From: Eutreptiella sp. 'Long Island Sound 2002'
Lineage: Eukaryota; Euglenozoa; Euglenophyceae; Eutreptiales; Eutreptiaceae
Reading direction: 5' to 3'
DNA length: 64,000 nucleotides
NCBI GenBank assembly: GCA_964036045.1
Contig: OZ038385.1
Span: forward strand, 23,466,353 to 23,530,352
Positions 55,111-64,000 of this stretch are shown here, piece after piece. The notes beneath the pieces are model-generated. The model saw only the letters and a program-made list of their open reading frames with translations. It was not told the DNA's origin and did no database searches. The number at the start of each line of letters is the position of its first letter. Within the stretch, counting starts at the first letter, position 1. The translations under genes and the position numbers were made by a program.

Positions 55111-56873
55111 ATGCCCGAGGCCTCGTTCACCTCCCTCTCACCCGCGGAACAACGTGCCAGGCTGCGCCCCGCTGAGGCGTTCCCTGTTATGAACGTCGTC
55201 TACTCCGAGAAAGACCGGGTGTTGCTGCTCACAGCGCAGCACTTCAAGACCTCCACCGTCGTGCAGGGTATTCCAAAGGTGACAACCCACTCCAGGCCAG
55301 CGTGGTGCTCTCGTGGGCCGTCTTGATGGGCCAGATCCTCCGAGGTGAGCTGGATGCCCTTCGAGACCACTGGCGCAAGTACCACTGGGCAACTTTCCGT
55401 GACCTGTTCGACAATTTTCTGGACCAGGTCGCTGCCCTCCCTCACGCGCGCCGCAACAACCTCATCCACGCCGCCCAGCAGCACTGCGTGGATTGGGACG
55501 ACACCTTCTTGGCCAAGCTACAGTTTGATGAGTTCGTGGAGGTCCTGGCCGGGGCACGCAAGGCCCAGCCCGTTCTGCTGCGCATCCCACTGCTGCACTG
55601 GCTGACTGTGTGGGCTGCAGACCGTGACGGGAGTGCAGTGGCCTGCCCCAAGATCCAGAGCCACGACCCGCCAGGCAAAGAAGTGGGCAAGATCCGGGCC
55701 CCAAGCCCCCTCGGCAAAGCTGAGTGGGAGCTGGAGCTCCAGCGGCGGGTTGACGACAAGTCCCTGCTAACGCTAGACGCCATAGTGGCGCTGCGGGCCA
55801 AGGAGGCACCGGGCAGTGAGGCGGCTCCGACGTGGCTGTCCATGCTGGACGCGCCGCTAGATGTAGATGACGAGGGGCTCGAGCAACAGTTGGAGTCGCT
55901 TGCCAACCTCACCGACACCGCTGCTGCGCACGCCGCACGCTCGCTGCATGCGCTCGCCCGCCCCCATGCCGTGCCCGCGCGCCCGCTCCAGGCCCTGCAA
56001 TCTGCGGTGTTTGGTGCCACACTGGCGGCGGCAGCCCAGTCGGCGTGGGCTGCATGCCCCACGTTCAACCGTCCCGCCATGCGCCAGGAGCTCACCAAAT
56101 TCCTCGAGACAGTGGCGAGTCGTTTTGGGTCCAACCTGCGAGCCCCGGATGCCAACCACCAGACACTGCAGGATGTCCAACAGCTACTGGTTCAGGCAGA
56201 GCGGGATGGAGTCACAAACTGGCGAGCGGTGGCCATCAATTTCTTCAAAGACGGTGACCTCCCTGTGGCCTTCACCAACTGCTTCGCGCCCGTCCGAGAC
56301 CTCCGCGGTCTACGCCAGGCCTTAGGGGACGGAGTGGAGCACCACCTGGTGTCGCCGGGCGAACGGAGGCAGGCGCTGGTGGTCCTCAAGCGGTCCCTGG
56401 CGTCGAGACTCAGCCAGCGCGACCGCGCAACAGCCGACTGGTTCTTGGCCGGAGCCCTGCAGCCGACTGACCACCTGCCCGCTTTCCCTCAGTGTCAAGT
56501 CGCCCATACCACGTCAGCCGCTGGGATGGCCGCATCGGCCACAGTGGGGTTCCAGCCCGTGAGCCCCAACTCTGCCACACGGGCAGTGCGCATCTCGCAC
56601 CTGGGCCGCGTCAACGCGACTGAGTTGTCATCCGTCATGTCCCATGCGCTCGGCGTGCCCATCTTCATCACAGCCGCGGACCACAGCCGAGGATTTGGGT
56701 TCGCAGCGGTGCCGGAGGCCAAGTGTGCGGAAATCTTCCTAGGCGAGTTCGTGGCTCAACGCGAGTATGTGGTGGCGCCCGGGAAGAGTGTCACACTGGC
56801 ATGGCGGTCAGCGACCACCAACGAGCCCTTCGCCTTGGCCACCCTGCGGGCGTTGACCACACCGCCATCATGA
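55111..56873 (+). CDS. ORF1 of unit 2, unrecognised family, best-preserved copy
   Basis: ATG at 55,111 opens MPEASFTSLSPAEQRARLRP. After a one-base shift near 55,275 the frame stays open for 520 codons to TGA at 56,871-56,873, giving a protein of about 585 residues. Landmarks: HWRKYHWATFRDLFDNFLDQ, RIPLLHWLTVWA, an Ala-rich helical middle, QELTKFLETVASRFG, WRAVAINFFKDGDLPVAFTN, and a C-terminal alpha/beta-like part (AVRISHLGRVNATELSS, GFGFAAVPEAKCAEIF). All have counterparts in unit 1, including RxPLxHWL and the C-terminal part. The composition is Ala/Leu-rich with few lysines and no signal peptide or membrane segment, so a soluble, mainly helical protein is likely. No database family comes to mind. 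Candidates are a host gene family or the first ORF of an undescribed retroelement. Confidence 0.6.
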
Positions 56874-56979
56874 CGACGACCTGACACCCCCGAGAAGTCC
56901 TGCAACAAGCGACGCCTTCGCCAGCCGGCGTCGAAGGCGAGCAAAAATAGCGCGCGGGCAGCAGGTGGCCACCCCGAGC

Positions 56980-57389
56980 GCCGCGGCACCGGTGTCGGGC
57001 GCTCCCTCCACTCAGCCCTCACCCTTACCACCGCCACCCCAACTCCCAGTGCTGGAGGCTTGGGCCCCGCCAGACCGACTCGTGGTGGAGACGTCCCGCG
57101 GCATGCCGTGGGACACCTCGCGCCGGCGATGACTTGCGCTCCTTCAGCGCCTGCCCCCTCAACTGGCCCCCCTGCACTCGGTCGTTCAAGCCGTGTGCAC
57201 CCTCCAAGCACGCACACAGTGGACCCAAATGCCAGAGGTCTATGCCCAGCTTGGCGCCCTCACGGCCGAGCCGGTCAGGCAGCGGCAGACGACAGCCCCC
57301 TCAGCGTGCCACGTGTGCACCCACTGTGGCACGCTCCACGCCCTCAACCCCCCGCCCTCCCGTTGCTGCCCTGCATTTGACTACATATG
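56980..57389 (+). pseudogene. ORF2 of unit 2: Cys-pair ORF, broken
   Basis: The frame LEAWAPPDRLVVETSRGMPW meets TGA at 57,130-57,132 (CGA to TGA would explain it). It goes on as LLQRLPPQLAPLHSVVQAVC, then CHVCTHCGTLHALNPPPSRCC, matching CWTCGTLATG...CPVC of unit 1. It ends at TGA 57,387-57,389 inside the flanking direct repeat. Confidence 0.45.
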
Positions 57390-57480
57390 ATCAGCATGCA
57401 TAGGTGAGAAGGAGGGGAAAGCGCAGTGGGCCATTCTTGGCAGGGCAGCCACTGAGAGCGACCCCCCCCCCCCCCCGCGC
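57366..57480 (+). repeat. Direct repeat flanking unit 2, right copy
   Basis: Partner of 54,090-54,208, 3.27 kb away, again ending in a C run (57,462-57,475). It overlaps the end of ORF2. Confidence 0.8.
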
Positions 57481-58690
57481 CCCCTGAAAAGCAGGCCTTT
57501 GCATGGTGAGCAGTTGTCCCGTCTTGGCACACCATGGGATGGTTTCGGGTTGCCCCGAAGCAGCGCCGCCAAGGCGCCAAACAACAGACCTGCACTGAAC
57601 TGGTCACACCACCGGTGCTAAACCGAGGCCACAAAGCCGCGCAAACCGACCCGCATGCATACACGCACAGCCGCAGAATGCACGCCACGGTGCTTCATAT
57701 ACCAAATACCCCTTGTTTACTGCCCACACGGTGCTACGGTTGGCACTCAATTGGCCCCATGTTGGCTCAGGCAATACAACACACAACACACAGTTCAATA
57801 GGAGGATGGCCCACCTGCCATGTAAAACCCTGCTCTCTGCCCAACACTCTATCCCGTAGGCCCAAAATGTAGTTCCAGGCCCCAGCCCCAGCGGTCCCCC
57901 GCAATATGCTGCAGCTATGGCCAACCGGCCAGCAGCAAAACTACATCCACCCCGCGGGTTGGGAGCGCAAGGAGCCTAACGGGAGACAAACCTATATGGC
58001 CCACAACACTATGAGCAGCCACTACAAACCTCCAGTAATCAAACCTACCCCGAGAGCCTCGAGGCAGCGAGCATACCCACTACACTACGAAGACAAGATG
58101 CCGGTATACTAGGTGAACCACCCCATCCCAAACCGGACAAAGACAGGTGCATTAACGCTCAACTAATCCCCGTTATGGCTTTACCCCTGGGACTGCTCCA
58201 TGCACTGACGTGTCAGTCGCCGCTCAATGGACATGCTCATGCGTACCTAGGATGGAATGAGAGCCTGCCAACAGGGCAGAAGTTTCGTTGGGTCGCCTAT
58301 CATGAAGAAAATGAAAGATGAGATCTTGAAGGCACAGGGAACCCCCATGATACCATGGCTTAATGTGCTTCACGACTAAGCACCCACTTGTGATGGTGAA
58401 TTCTTTTTGAGATTGTTCACGCCGTTGTTTGTTTCCATTGAACTTCATTGTTGCGGTGTGCAGAGCAAGGCAACGCACGCATGCAAAGGAGTCCAACAAG
58501 AGAGGAGGGACTTGTGAAGAAATACAGAAAGCTACCCTAGGATGAGCTGACTGATGGGGTTCTGTCATTGATTGCTTGATTGGTTTTAGTTGCTTGCGTT
58601 TGAAGCAAATATTGCAAAGACAGCGACAAATCAACTGACCGCTTCAACTTTTAGTGGTCCTTCCAAAAAAAAAAAGCGAAATCCAACAAT
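57481..58690. other. No gene recognised
   Basis: Mixed composition, frames short on both strands. Confidence 0.4.
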
Positions 58691-58719
58691 ACATGTTTGT
58701 TTGTGAAGTTAGCGGGAAA

Positions 58720-58950
58720 GCGGGGAAGGATCAAAATGGCTACACAACCCCTATCTTCTCAGGGGTCCCGAAGAAGAATCCCAAAGAAGTATCAAAGCAG
58801 CTACATAAAATCCTGCCTTCTAAAGGGCCTCCGTATTGGGGAAGGACGAAAGTGGCTATGTCACCATTGCCATCTTGGGGGTCTTCATGGCGGGGAAGGA
58901 TCAAAATGGCTACATCACCACTGTTGCTTGGGGGTTCCCATAGTCAGGCA
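58720..58950 (+). repeat. GGAAGGATCAAAATGGCTACA repeats
   Basis: Three spaced variants (about 58,725, 58,843 and 58,898) of ggggaagga.(c/g)aaa(a/g)tggcta(c/t).tcacc, followed each time by a ttggggg/tctt phrase. Their reverse complement resembles the core of the 109-bp repeat that follows. Confidence 0.5.
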
Positions 58951-59109
58951 ACATGAACAAGAGAGAAAAAGTGGTGCCCATTCTCCATGCAAGAACGGTG
59001 CCGATCAATTGAGTCCTTTTCCCAACGCCCCCCCCCCCCCTTTAGAGCTTTTTTGTTTTTGCTCTTTGACCCCCCCCCAATATGAATACCCAACTTGCCT
59101 GGAGGCAAC

Positions 59110-59375
59110 GTAGCCACTTCCGATTTTGTCCCTGCCATGAGCCATGAGCCTTGGTGCTCCCCGAGAGGGTAGGGGTGTGTGGCCATTTTGGATGCATTTT
59201 GGCCCCCCAAGGGGTACGTTAGCCGCTTGTGATTTTGTCTCCGCCATGAGCCATGATCCTTGGTGCTCCCTGAGAGGGTAGGCATGTGTAGCCATTTTGG
59301 ATGCATTTTGGTCCCCGAAGGGGTATGGTAGCCGCTTGTGATTTTATCTCCGCCATGAGCGTTACGGCTCCCGCT
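59110..59375 (+). repeat. 109-bp tandem repeat, 2.4 units
   Basis: Units start at about 59,110, 59,219 and 59,328 with (g)tagcc.ctt.tgattttgtc, and each full unit contains cattttggatgcattttgg. The second has GTAGCCATTTTGG at 59,288-59,300. Confidence 0.75.
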
Positions 59376-61360
59376 TGGTGAAGAAACACATTGTCGCGTG
59401 GAGCTGGTTCTTGTGAGGCCAAGGCATACGGGCAACCGTTGAGCATTGGTACTTGCACTAGGCAATCAATCATAGTGAGGGAGAGTGCAACGAGAACTGA
59501 GAGGGCAAGAGTATCACCGTGCACAAGAATGCAAATGATGGCCTTTGAGACCGCAACACCACCTCGATTGCTACCAAATGTGGTGTGACAATGACGATTG
59601 TGAGTGGGACTTCAAAGACTTTCTATGGCGCGCCAAATACAGAGAGGAGGACCTTTTCACCATAGTTTGGAGTCCCTTTGACATCCACGAAGTGTACACA
59701 AAAAAGTGCTTTTCAACACCATTAACGGCCATTTCAGCCAACCAAACAGCAACGCATGAACACACACTTGCGGTTGTGTGTGCGCGCACGCACGCACACG
59801 CAATCCCTTCCCTTTTTGCAATGCGTTCCTTGTCCGTATGTGGCACTCATAGCCTCAAGTCAATTCGCCGAAGACCGTGAAGGTTGAGTTGCGGGCTGCA
59901 ATCATTGGGTATGTTGACTTTGAGCCGCGGCAAGGTAACGTGGCTGCGACGAGGAACATGGACGAAGTGCACCACATGGTCATCGTTGCAAGATAACGAG
60001 ATTCCACGAGCCACATACAAGCGGTTGGAAGATCAAGGAGCATTTGTGCTTGTGGGGAATAATGTGTGTCTATTCACATGCGACCGTGCAACTTGCTTGC
60101 TGTAGCACATGGCGACCCTGGGGTGGAGGATGGACTCCGGTGAGCATGAGTGCATCAACTCCGTTCAATGGAAGTAAACCCACTAGTCAAAACCGTGTTT
60201 TTCAACACCACCACCAACCGCGGGGACATGAAACACACACATTAGCCAACATACGCATCTAGAAAAATGGATGCACAACACACATACACACTCAAATAGC
60301 AATACCACGGTTGTGTCGCAACCTTCCTAACGTCATTGGGAGGATGCCCAATCAACGTGTATCCGTGCAAGCCGCAAGAAGGGGTAGAAGAACACCAAAC
60401 AGTCAGCTCCGTTGCACAAACGGCGCTGATCCATGCCAAGGTGTCTATAACGGTCTTCGACCTCTACGCTACAATGAGGGCCGAGCGAGGGGTCGTAGAT
60501 TAGATCCTTGAGCGGCGTGTGTTTGTAGACCCGGATTGTGCCGCATGTTGTGGGCCCATTATGTACCCTTGTGACACATTTGTGCCGGCACATGCAGCCA
60601 CGTTCTAGGAGCTGTTCCCTAGGTGGCCTGCCCCACACACCATCTGCTGTTGTTGCTGTACCAGTGGTGTCATGAGACCCCTTTGGTGCAGATGCAATTG
60701 ACATTTGGTCCCGTGAATTCCGCGTCACTCGACAAGATCGTCAACCAGTCACAACAAGTGTCGCACTGCTTACACAACATAGTCATATCTGGAGGGCGGG
60801 CAAGATCGTGGAGGAAGATGAGTACGAGCAATCCAACACACAGGAAAGAGTCTATGGTCATCGCAATTCCATCAAGGCTAGAAGTTGGCGTTGCTTGATT
60901 GAGGGGCAGCTAAACCTTTTGGTGCAAAATAGGCCAAGGTATCTATTCAACTTCCCTTCACCCCACCAACCCCGCCCATGGGAATGGGATATGGCACACT
61001 CTTGGGGAGTAAGCTCGGAGGAGTGATAGCCGGTGATGTGGGTGATGAGGTGTGAATAGAGCATCTTCGCGGAGTCAAGGTGTCATTTTGCGATGGTAAC
61101 CTGCAGAAGTTGGATGATTTTGTTCTCGGAGGACGTGGCCGACAAAGGTATTGGAGACACATTCCAGGTCCAAAACCTACCCTACACTATGCGGCCTACA
61201 ACCGACAACTGGCATAACCTCTTTTGCGCAAGCGGAGGTTTGTCTGTACGTGGGCATCATCAAAAAAACCATCATTATGTACCCGTATCCGCATATCGAC
61301 CGCGGCTCTAACCGTCTTCTGGAAGCAGGTTGTCAAATATCAAATATCTATGTCCTGCTG
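59376..61360. other. No firm gene; degraded coding-like stretches
   Basis: Plus-strand pieces such as WDFKDFLWRAKYREEDLFTI (about 59,600) and DQGAFVLVGNNVCLFTC (about 60,035) look protein-like, but they are separated by stops and shifts and match nothing I know. The part just upstream of 61,360 may belong to the reverse transcriptase remnant. Confidence 0.3.
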
Positions 61361-61370
61361 AAATTATCAG

Positions 61371-62104
61371 CATGAATGAGATGCTCCCCTTGGTCCGCCG
61401 CTGCGCCCAACAGGTAACACAACCGCGGAAAAACCAACAATGGATATGGCCTGAGTTCGATCTGGTTGAAATGTTCCCGAACATAGATACCAGCTGTCAT
61501 TCAAGCACTTAAGTAGCTACATGCCCAGCTGGAGGCAAAACGCTCCCAGAAAATTCCAATCTGTTTCTTCGTGGGTAAGGGAAGCTATAGGCAGGCAGAT
61601 AATTGTGACAGGGGACACACCACCAATTTTCATGTGCTCACGTTTGATGACATGCTCTCTTACATCCAATTTGACCTGATGTTCGATACAATGCGTAAGG
61701 TGATGAGCTGTGTGCTCACACAGCAAACAGGTGTCCCCATCGGGGGCTCTTGGTGTGCACAACTAGCATCACTTGTTCTTATACATCGTGAGTTTACGTG
61801 TTCCGCAGTTGCGAAGGTAAAACTCAAGAGTTTCTAGTGGGTCCGGCACTGCGATAATTTCATTTCCTGTGTCCTTGTGAGGATGCGTAAGAACCAGTCC
61901 GTTTTGCGGAGGATAATGAAGCGCTTCGCGTTCAGTATACTGAAAGGTTTAAAGGTCCAATGCTTCATAGAGGGAGGATTGGTGCACCGCGCGCGCACAA
62001 AGCATCTGGCTGACACACGGGATTCCACGGTTTTTTTGCCTTTGCACACAAGCCATGTGGCCCATAGCCGTAACTCAGCCCTCATCGTTGGATCATGCAC
62101 TTGA
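61371..62104 (+). pseudogene. Reverse transcriptase remnant
   Basis: Plus-strand frames carry, in the right order, three landmarks of reverse transcriptase: WPEFDLVEMFPNID (motif A aspartate), TQQTGVPIGGSWCAQLASLV (the GxPxG turn before the palm helix) and WVRHCDNFISCV (a YxDD-box relative with DN). Distances between them fit the palm subdomain. The reading is broken by a shift near 61,490, TAG at about 61,512 and another shift near 61,835. DN instead of DD and the G-PIGG form do not suggest LTR elements; a Penelope-like or other non-LTR group is possible, but I cannot decide. Neither an endonuclease nor ends of an element were found. Confidence 0.5.
61968..61997 (+). repeat. Fragment like the PIF/Harbinger end
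   Basis: gagggagga then ggtgcaccgcgcgcgcac matches the outer bases and array of the transposon terminus at 6,305-6,350. It lies inside the reverse transcriptase remnant without breaking its frame. Confidence 0.35.
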
Positions 62105-63100
62105 GCCAAAAAACATGGCCTCACGTACATGCATGCAGCGATTCGTTAAAATGGTAGTTAGTCCACCAACCCACTACAACCTCTCATTTTGGTCCCTTTT
62201 TGGACACTTCTTTTTTTTTACATCTTTCCTTTGACGCCTTTTGATATTTTTTGACGTGCGCGCTAAATGTGGCTGGAGCTTCTGGATGCCTTGTGCAAGG
62301 TAGGTTCACCCCAATGGTGCATTACAAGACCACTTGGTACGAATCTGCTTGGCAGTCTGGCATGGGGGCAGGGTGTATTTTTTTGTTCCCAGCTGTGTTC
62401 ATGGGAGCAGCCTGGCACGCCTGGCGGCATGGTGGTGCCACCCCCCGCCTTATCCACTTCACTTGTGGCCTCCTGCCACTGTTTCGCGAGTCAGGTCTCA
62501 GGTCCTCCGTCGCCGTTTGCCGCTTGCCTTACTGCTGCTCGGGTGGTCCTAGGGGGCGGCCGGGCCCGGTCCTTGTATGCGACCCCTCCCCCGCCACGAA
62601 CCCCCTGGGTTTTGAGAGATAGTGGGTTTTGGGGGCATGGCACCAACGGCGCTCAATTTTTTTTGTGCATGCTTCCCTTTCATCAAACCATTCAGCGGAC
62701 GGGGCTGTACAAATGTTGTTTGTTGCGCTCTTCCCCGGCTCCAGTGCAGTCCCCGACGAGAAAGCCCTGTTATCACATACATACCTCCACACGCCAGAAC
62801 CCCAAATAAACATCCCCTCGGGGGGTATGCATGTGGGAACCCCCCGGCCGAACTGCCAATACCCCCGCACACACACGCACACACACACGACACACACACC
62901 CTCCGTCCAACCCCCCCCTCGCAGGTTTTGACAGATAGCTAGGGGGGGTAGGTCACATCAAGACCGGTTGTAGTTGTGATTCCTTGGGCCGGGCTTTATC
63001 TTTCGACCTGTGACCACCCTTTCGGTGGGGCTGGTGTAGTTCGTTCCGATGGCACCCATCCTCGCTCCTCAATTTCAGAATCGCTAAGGCACCTTGCGAA
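62105..63100. other. No gene recognised
   Basis: T run at 62,211-62,219, C-rich and (CA)n blocks at 62,860-62,925, and frames without motifs. Confidence 0.4.
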
Positions 63101-63125
63101 CCAGGGGGGGGGGGGGGGGCAGATA

Positions 63126-64000
63126 ATGCATGGCCTCGGCTTATTCGGAAACCACACAACGCATCAGAATCAATCGGTAGTACTCAGTGCAATTTCTAAT
63201 TGCGCATTGCATGACAGATCCGGATTGGACGTGGTGGAAACAGTGTGTATGTATAACCTAGTGAAGCACATCGTGACGAAGTCCGCCACGTTCGCCGATG
63301 TGTTAGTTGTCCTTGAGAGGCAGTACCCCTCCTATGAGACCGACCTATCCATCGGGACCGAGATCCAGAACCTGGCTATGTTGCCCAACAACCCTAAAGC
63401 TGCGCGCATCTCTGAACTACTGGCCGACTTGGACCACTGGGTGGGGCGACTAGCGCCCGGATCCTACGGCAGCGACAAACTGCTTTTCTGGCTTGTGGCT
63501 AAGATCCCTCCAGACGTTTGGGATGAGTGTCGGGCAACGGCGGAACGCAAGGCCAGAACCCTCACCTATGAGGATTTGTCGGTGCTTCTATTGGAGCTGG
63601 TATTAGAAATGGAGAGTGACCAGCACCTCAATGCTTATTGCCCTGGGGGCAGCAACTCTGGCAACCATGGCCGTGGCTATCAAGGAACTTGACCCTCTGG
63701 ACAAGGGCGAACCCCTAAGAATGCTCGCTACATGAGCAATGTCTAGGACCTGTTCTGGTGCGACTCCCAAGACGAGAAGGGCGGCCTAGCTCATGCCCCT
63801 GACTATGACATGCATGATTGCTTCGTGGTGCAGGGCAAGAAACAGAAGACGAACACCGGAGGCAAGGCCAAGATGCCTGGCCACTACAGGTGTACGATTA
63901 CCTGTGCCTTCTGTAGTCGCCGCAAGCACAAAGAGCACGACTGCTATCACAAGCTGCGCCTGTCTGCCAAGCTGAAGAGTGAGAACTCCCAGAATTGGGG
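63126..64000 (+). pseudogene. Retroelement Gag-like ORF with CCHC zinc knuckle, two internal stops, runs off the window
   Basis: The frame is open from before 63,000; the first ATG is at 63,126, just after a G run. The core (VLERQYPSYETDLSIGTEIQ, PKAARISELLADLDHWVGRL, YGSDKLLFWLVAKIPPDVWD, TYEDLSVLLLELVLE) is of a Gag type I associate with Copia-like elements in dinoflagellate genomes. A Gly-rich linker follows. TGA (63,690-63,692) and TAG (63,744-63,746) interrupt, but the same frame goes on with DLFWCD, DCFVVQGKK and CAFCSRRKHKEHDC, an exact CX2CX4HX4C zinc knuckle that in Gag proteins binds the element RNA. The rest of the polyprotein (protease, integrase, reverse transcriptase) would lie beyond 64,000. 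Either two nonsense mutations or stop read-through explains the gap. Confidence 0.65.

Noticed and set aside
62251-62622. 123-codon plus-strand ORF with hydrophobic segment
   Set aside because: No splice or start context, no family, and overlapping frames are equally long.

Overview
The window looks like repeat-rich nuclear DNA of a unicellular alga, most likely a dinoflagellate. The reasons are a Gag-like retroelement protein at the right end of a type I associate with dinoflagellate genomes (recognition from memory, not a search), spliced genes with polypyrimidine-AG acceptors, very long C and G homopolymers, and exons for small Cys-rich secreted-type domains common in algae. There are no bacterial operons, rRNA or convincing tRNA genes. 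Most long open frames are by-products of GC-rich or tandem-repeated DNA.

Left part (1-21.4 kb). After a G-run tract, two direct copies of a 1.1-kb element with 13-bp terminal inverted repeats lie at 1.03-3.33 kb. A possible membrane-anchor exon (minus strand) is at 4.1 kb. A nearly complete PIF/Harbinger-type DNA transposon occupies 6,305-8,447, with TTA target duplications, short inverted ends running into GCGCACC arrays, and a spliced transposase gene carrying one frameshift. A 411-bp tandem repeat follows at 9.5-10.8 kb. On the minus strand are several candidate phase-1 exons (12.0, 14.5 and 18.9 kb), a damaged zinc-finger gene (15.9-17.7 kb) and a Gag fragment (20.6 kb). A short repeat with a perfect Pol III A-box match recurs at 6.4 kb, 15.3 kb and in every macrosatellite unit.

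Centre (21.4-43.7 kb). A macrosatellite of about ten units of roughly 2.2-2.3 kb makes up a third of the window. On the minus strand each unit carries two short segments bounded by consensus splice sites: exon A (270 or 276 bp, an eight-cysteine domain plus a Ser/Pro linker) and exon B (66 bp, linker only). Every intact copy has a length divisible by three and phase-1 borders, and the only length difference is two whole codons. The array can therefore be read as one gene for a modular extracellular protein with at least nine Cys-rich repeats. This is the most interesting feature of the window.

Right part (45-64 kb). Three diverged copies of a GC-rich two-ORF unit lie at 47.7-50.5, 51.9-53.8 and 55.1-57.4 kb. 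The long ORF1 belongs to no family I recognise; in two units ORF2 carries Cys-pair motifs. A piece of the ORF1 family is also joined to the zinc-finger gene at 16.3 kb. A broken reverse transcriptase (61.4-62.1 kb) and a Gag-like ORF with a CCHC knuckle (63.1 kb to the window edge) close the window. Breaks in these genes are mostly single-base shifts and TAG codons.
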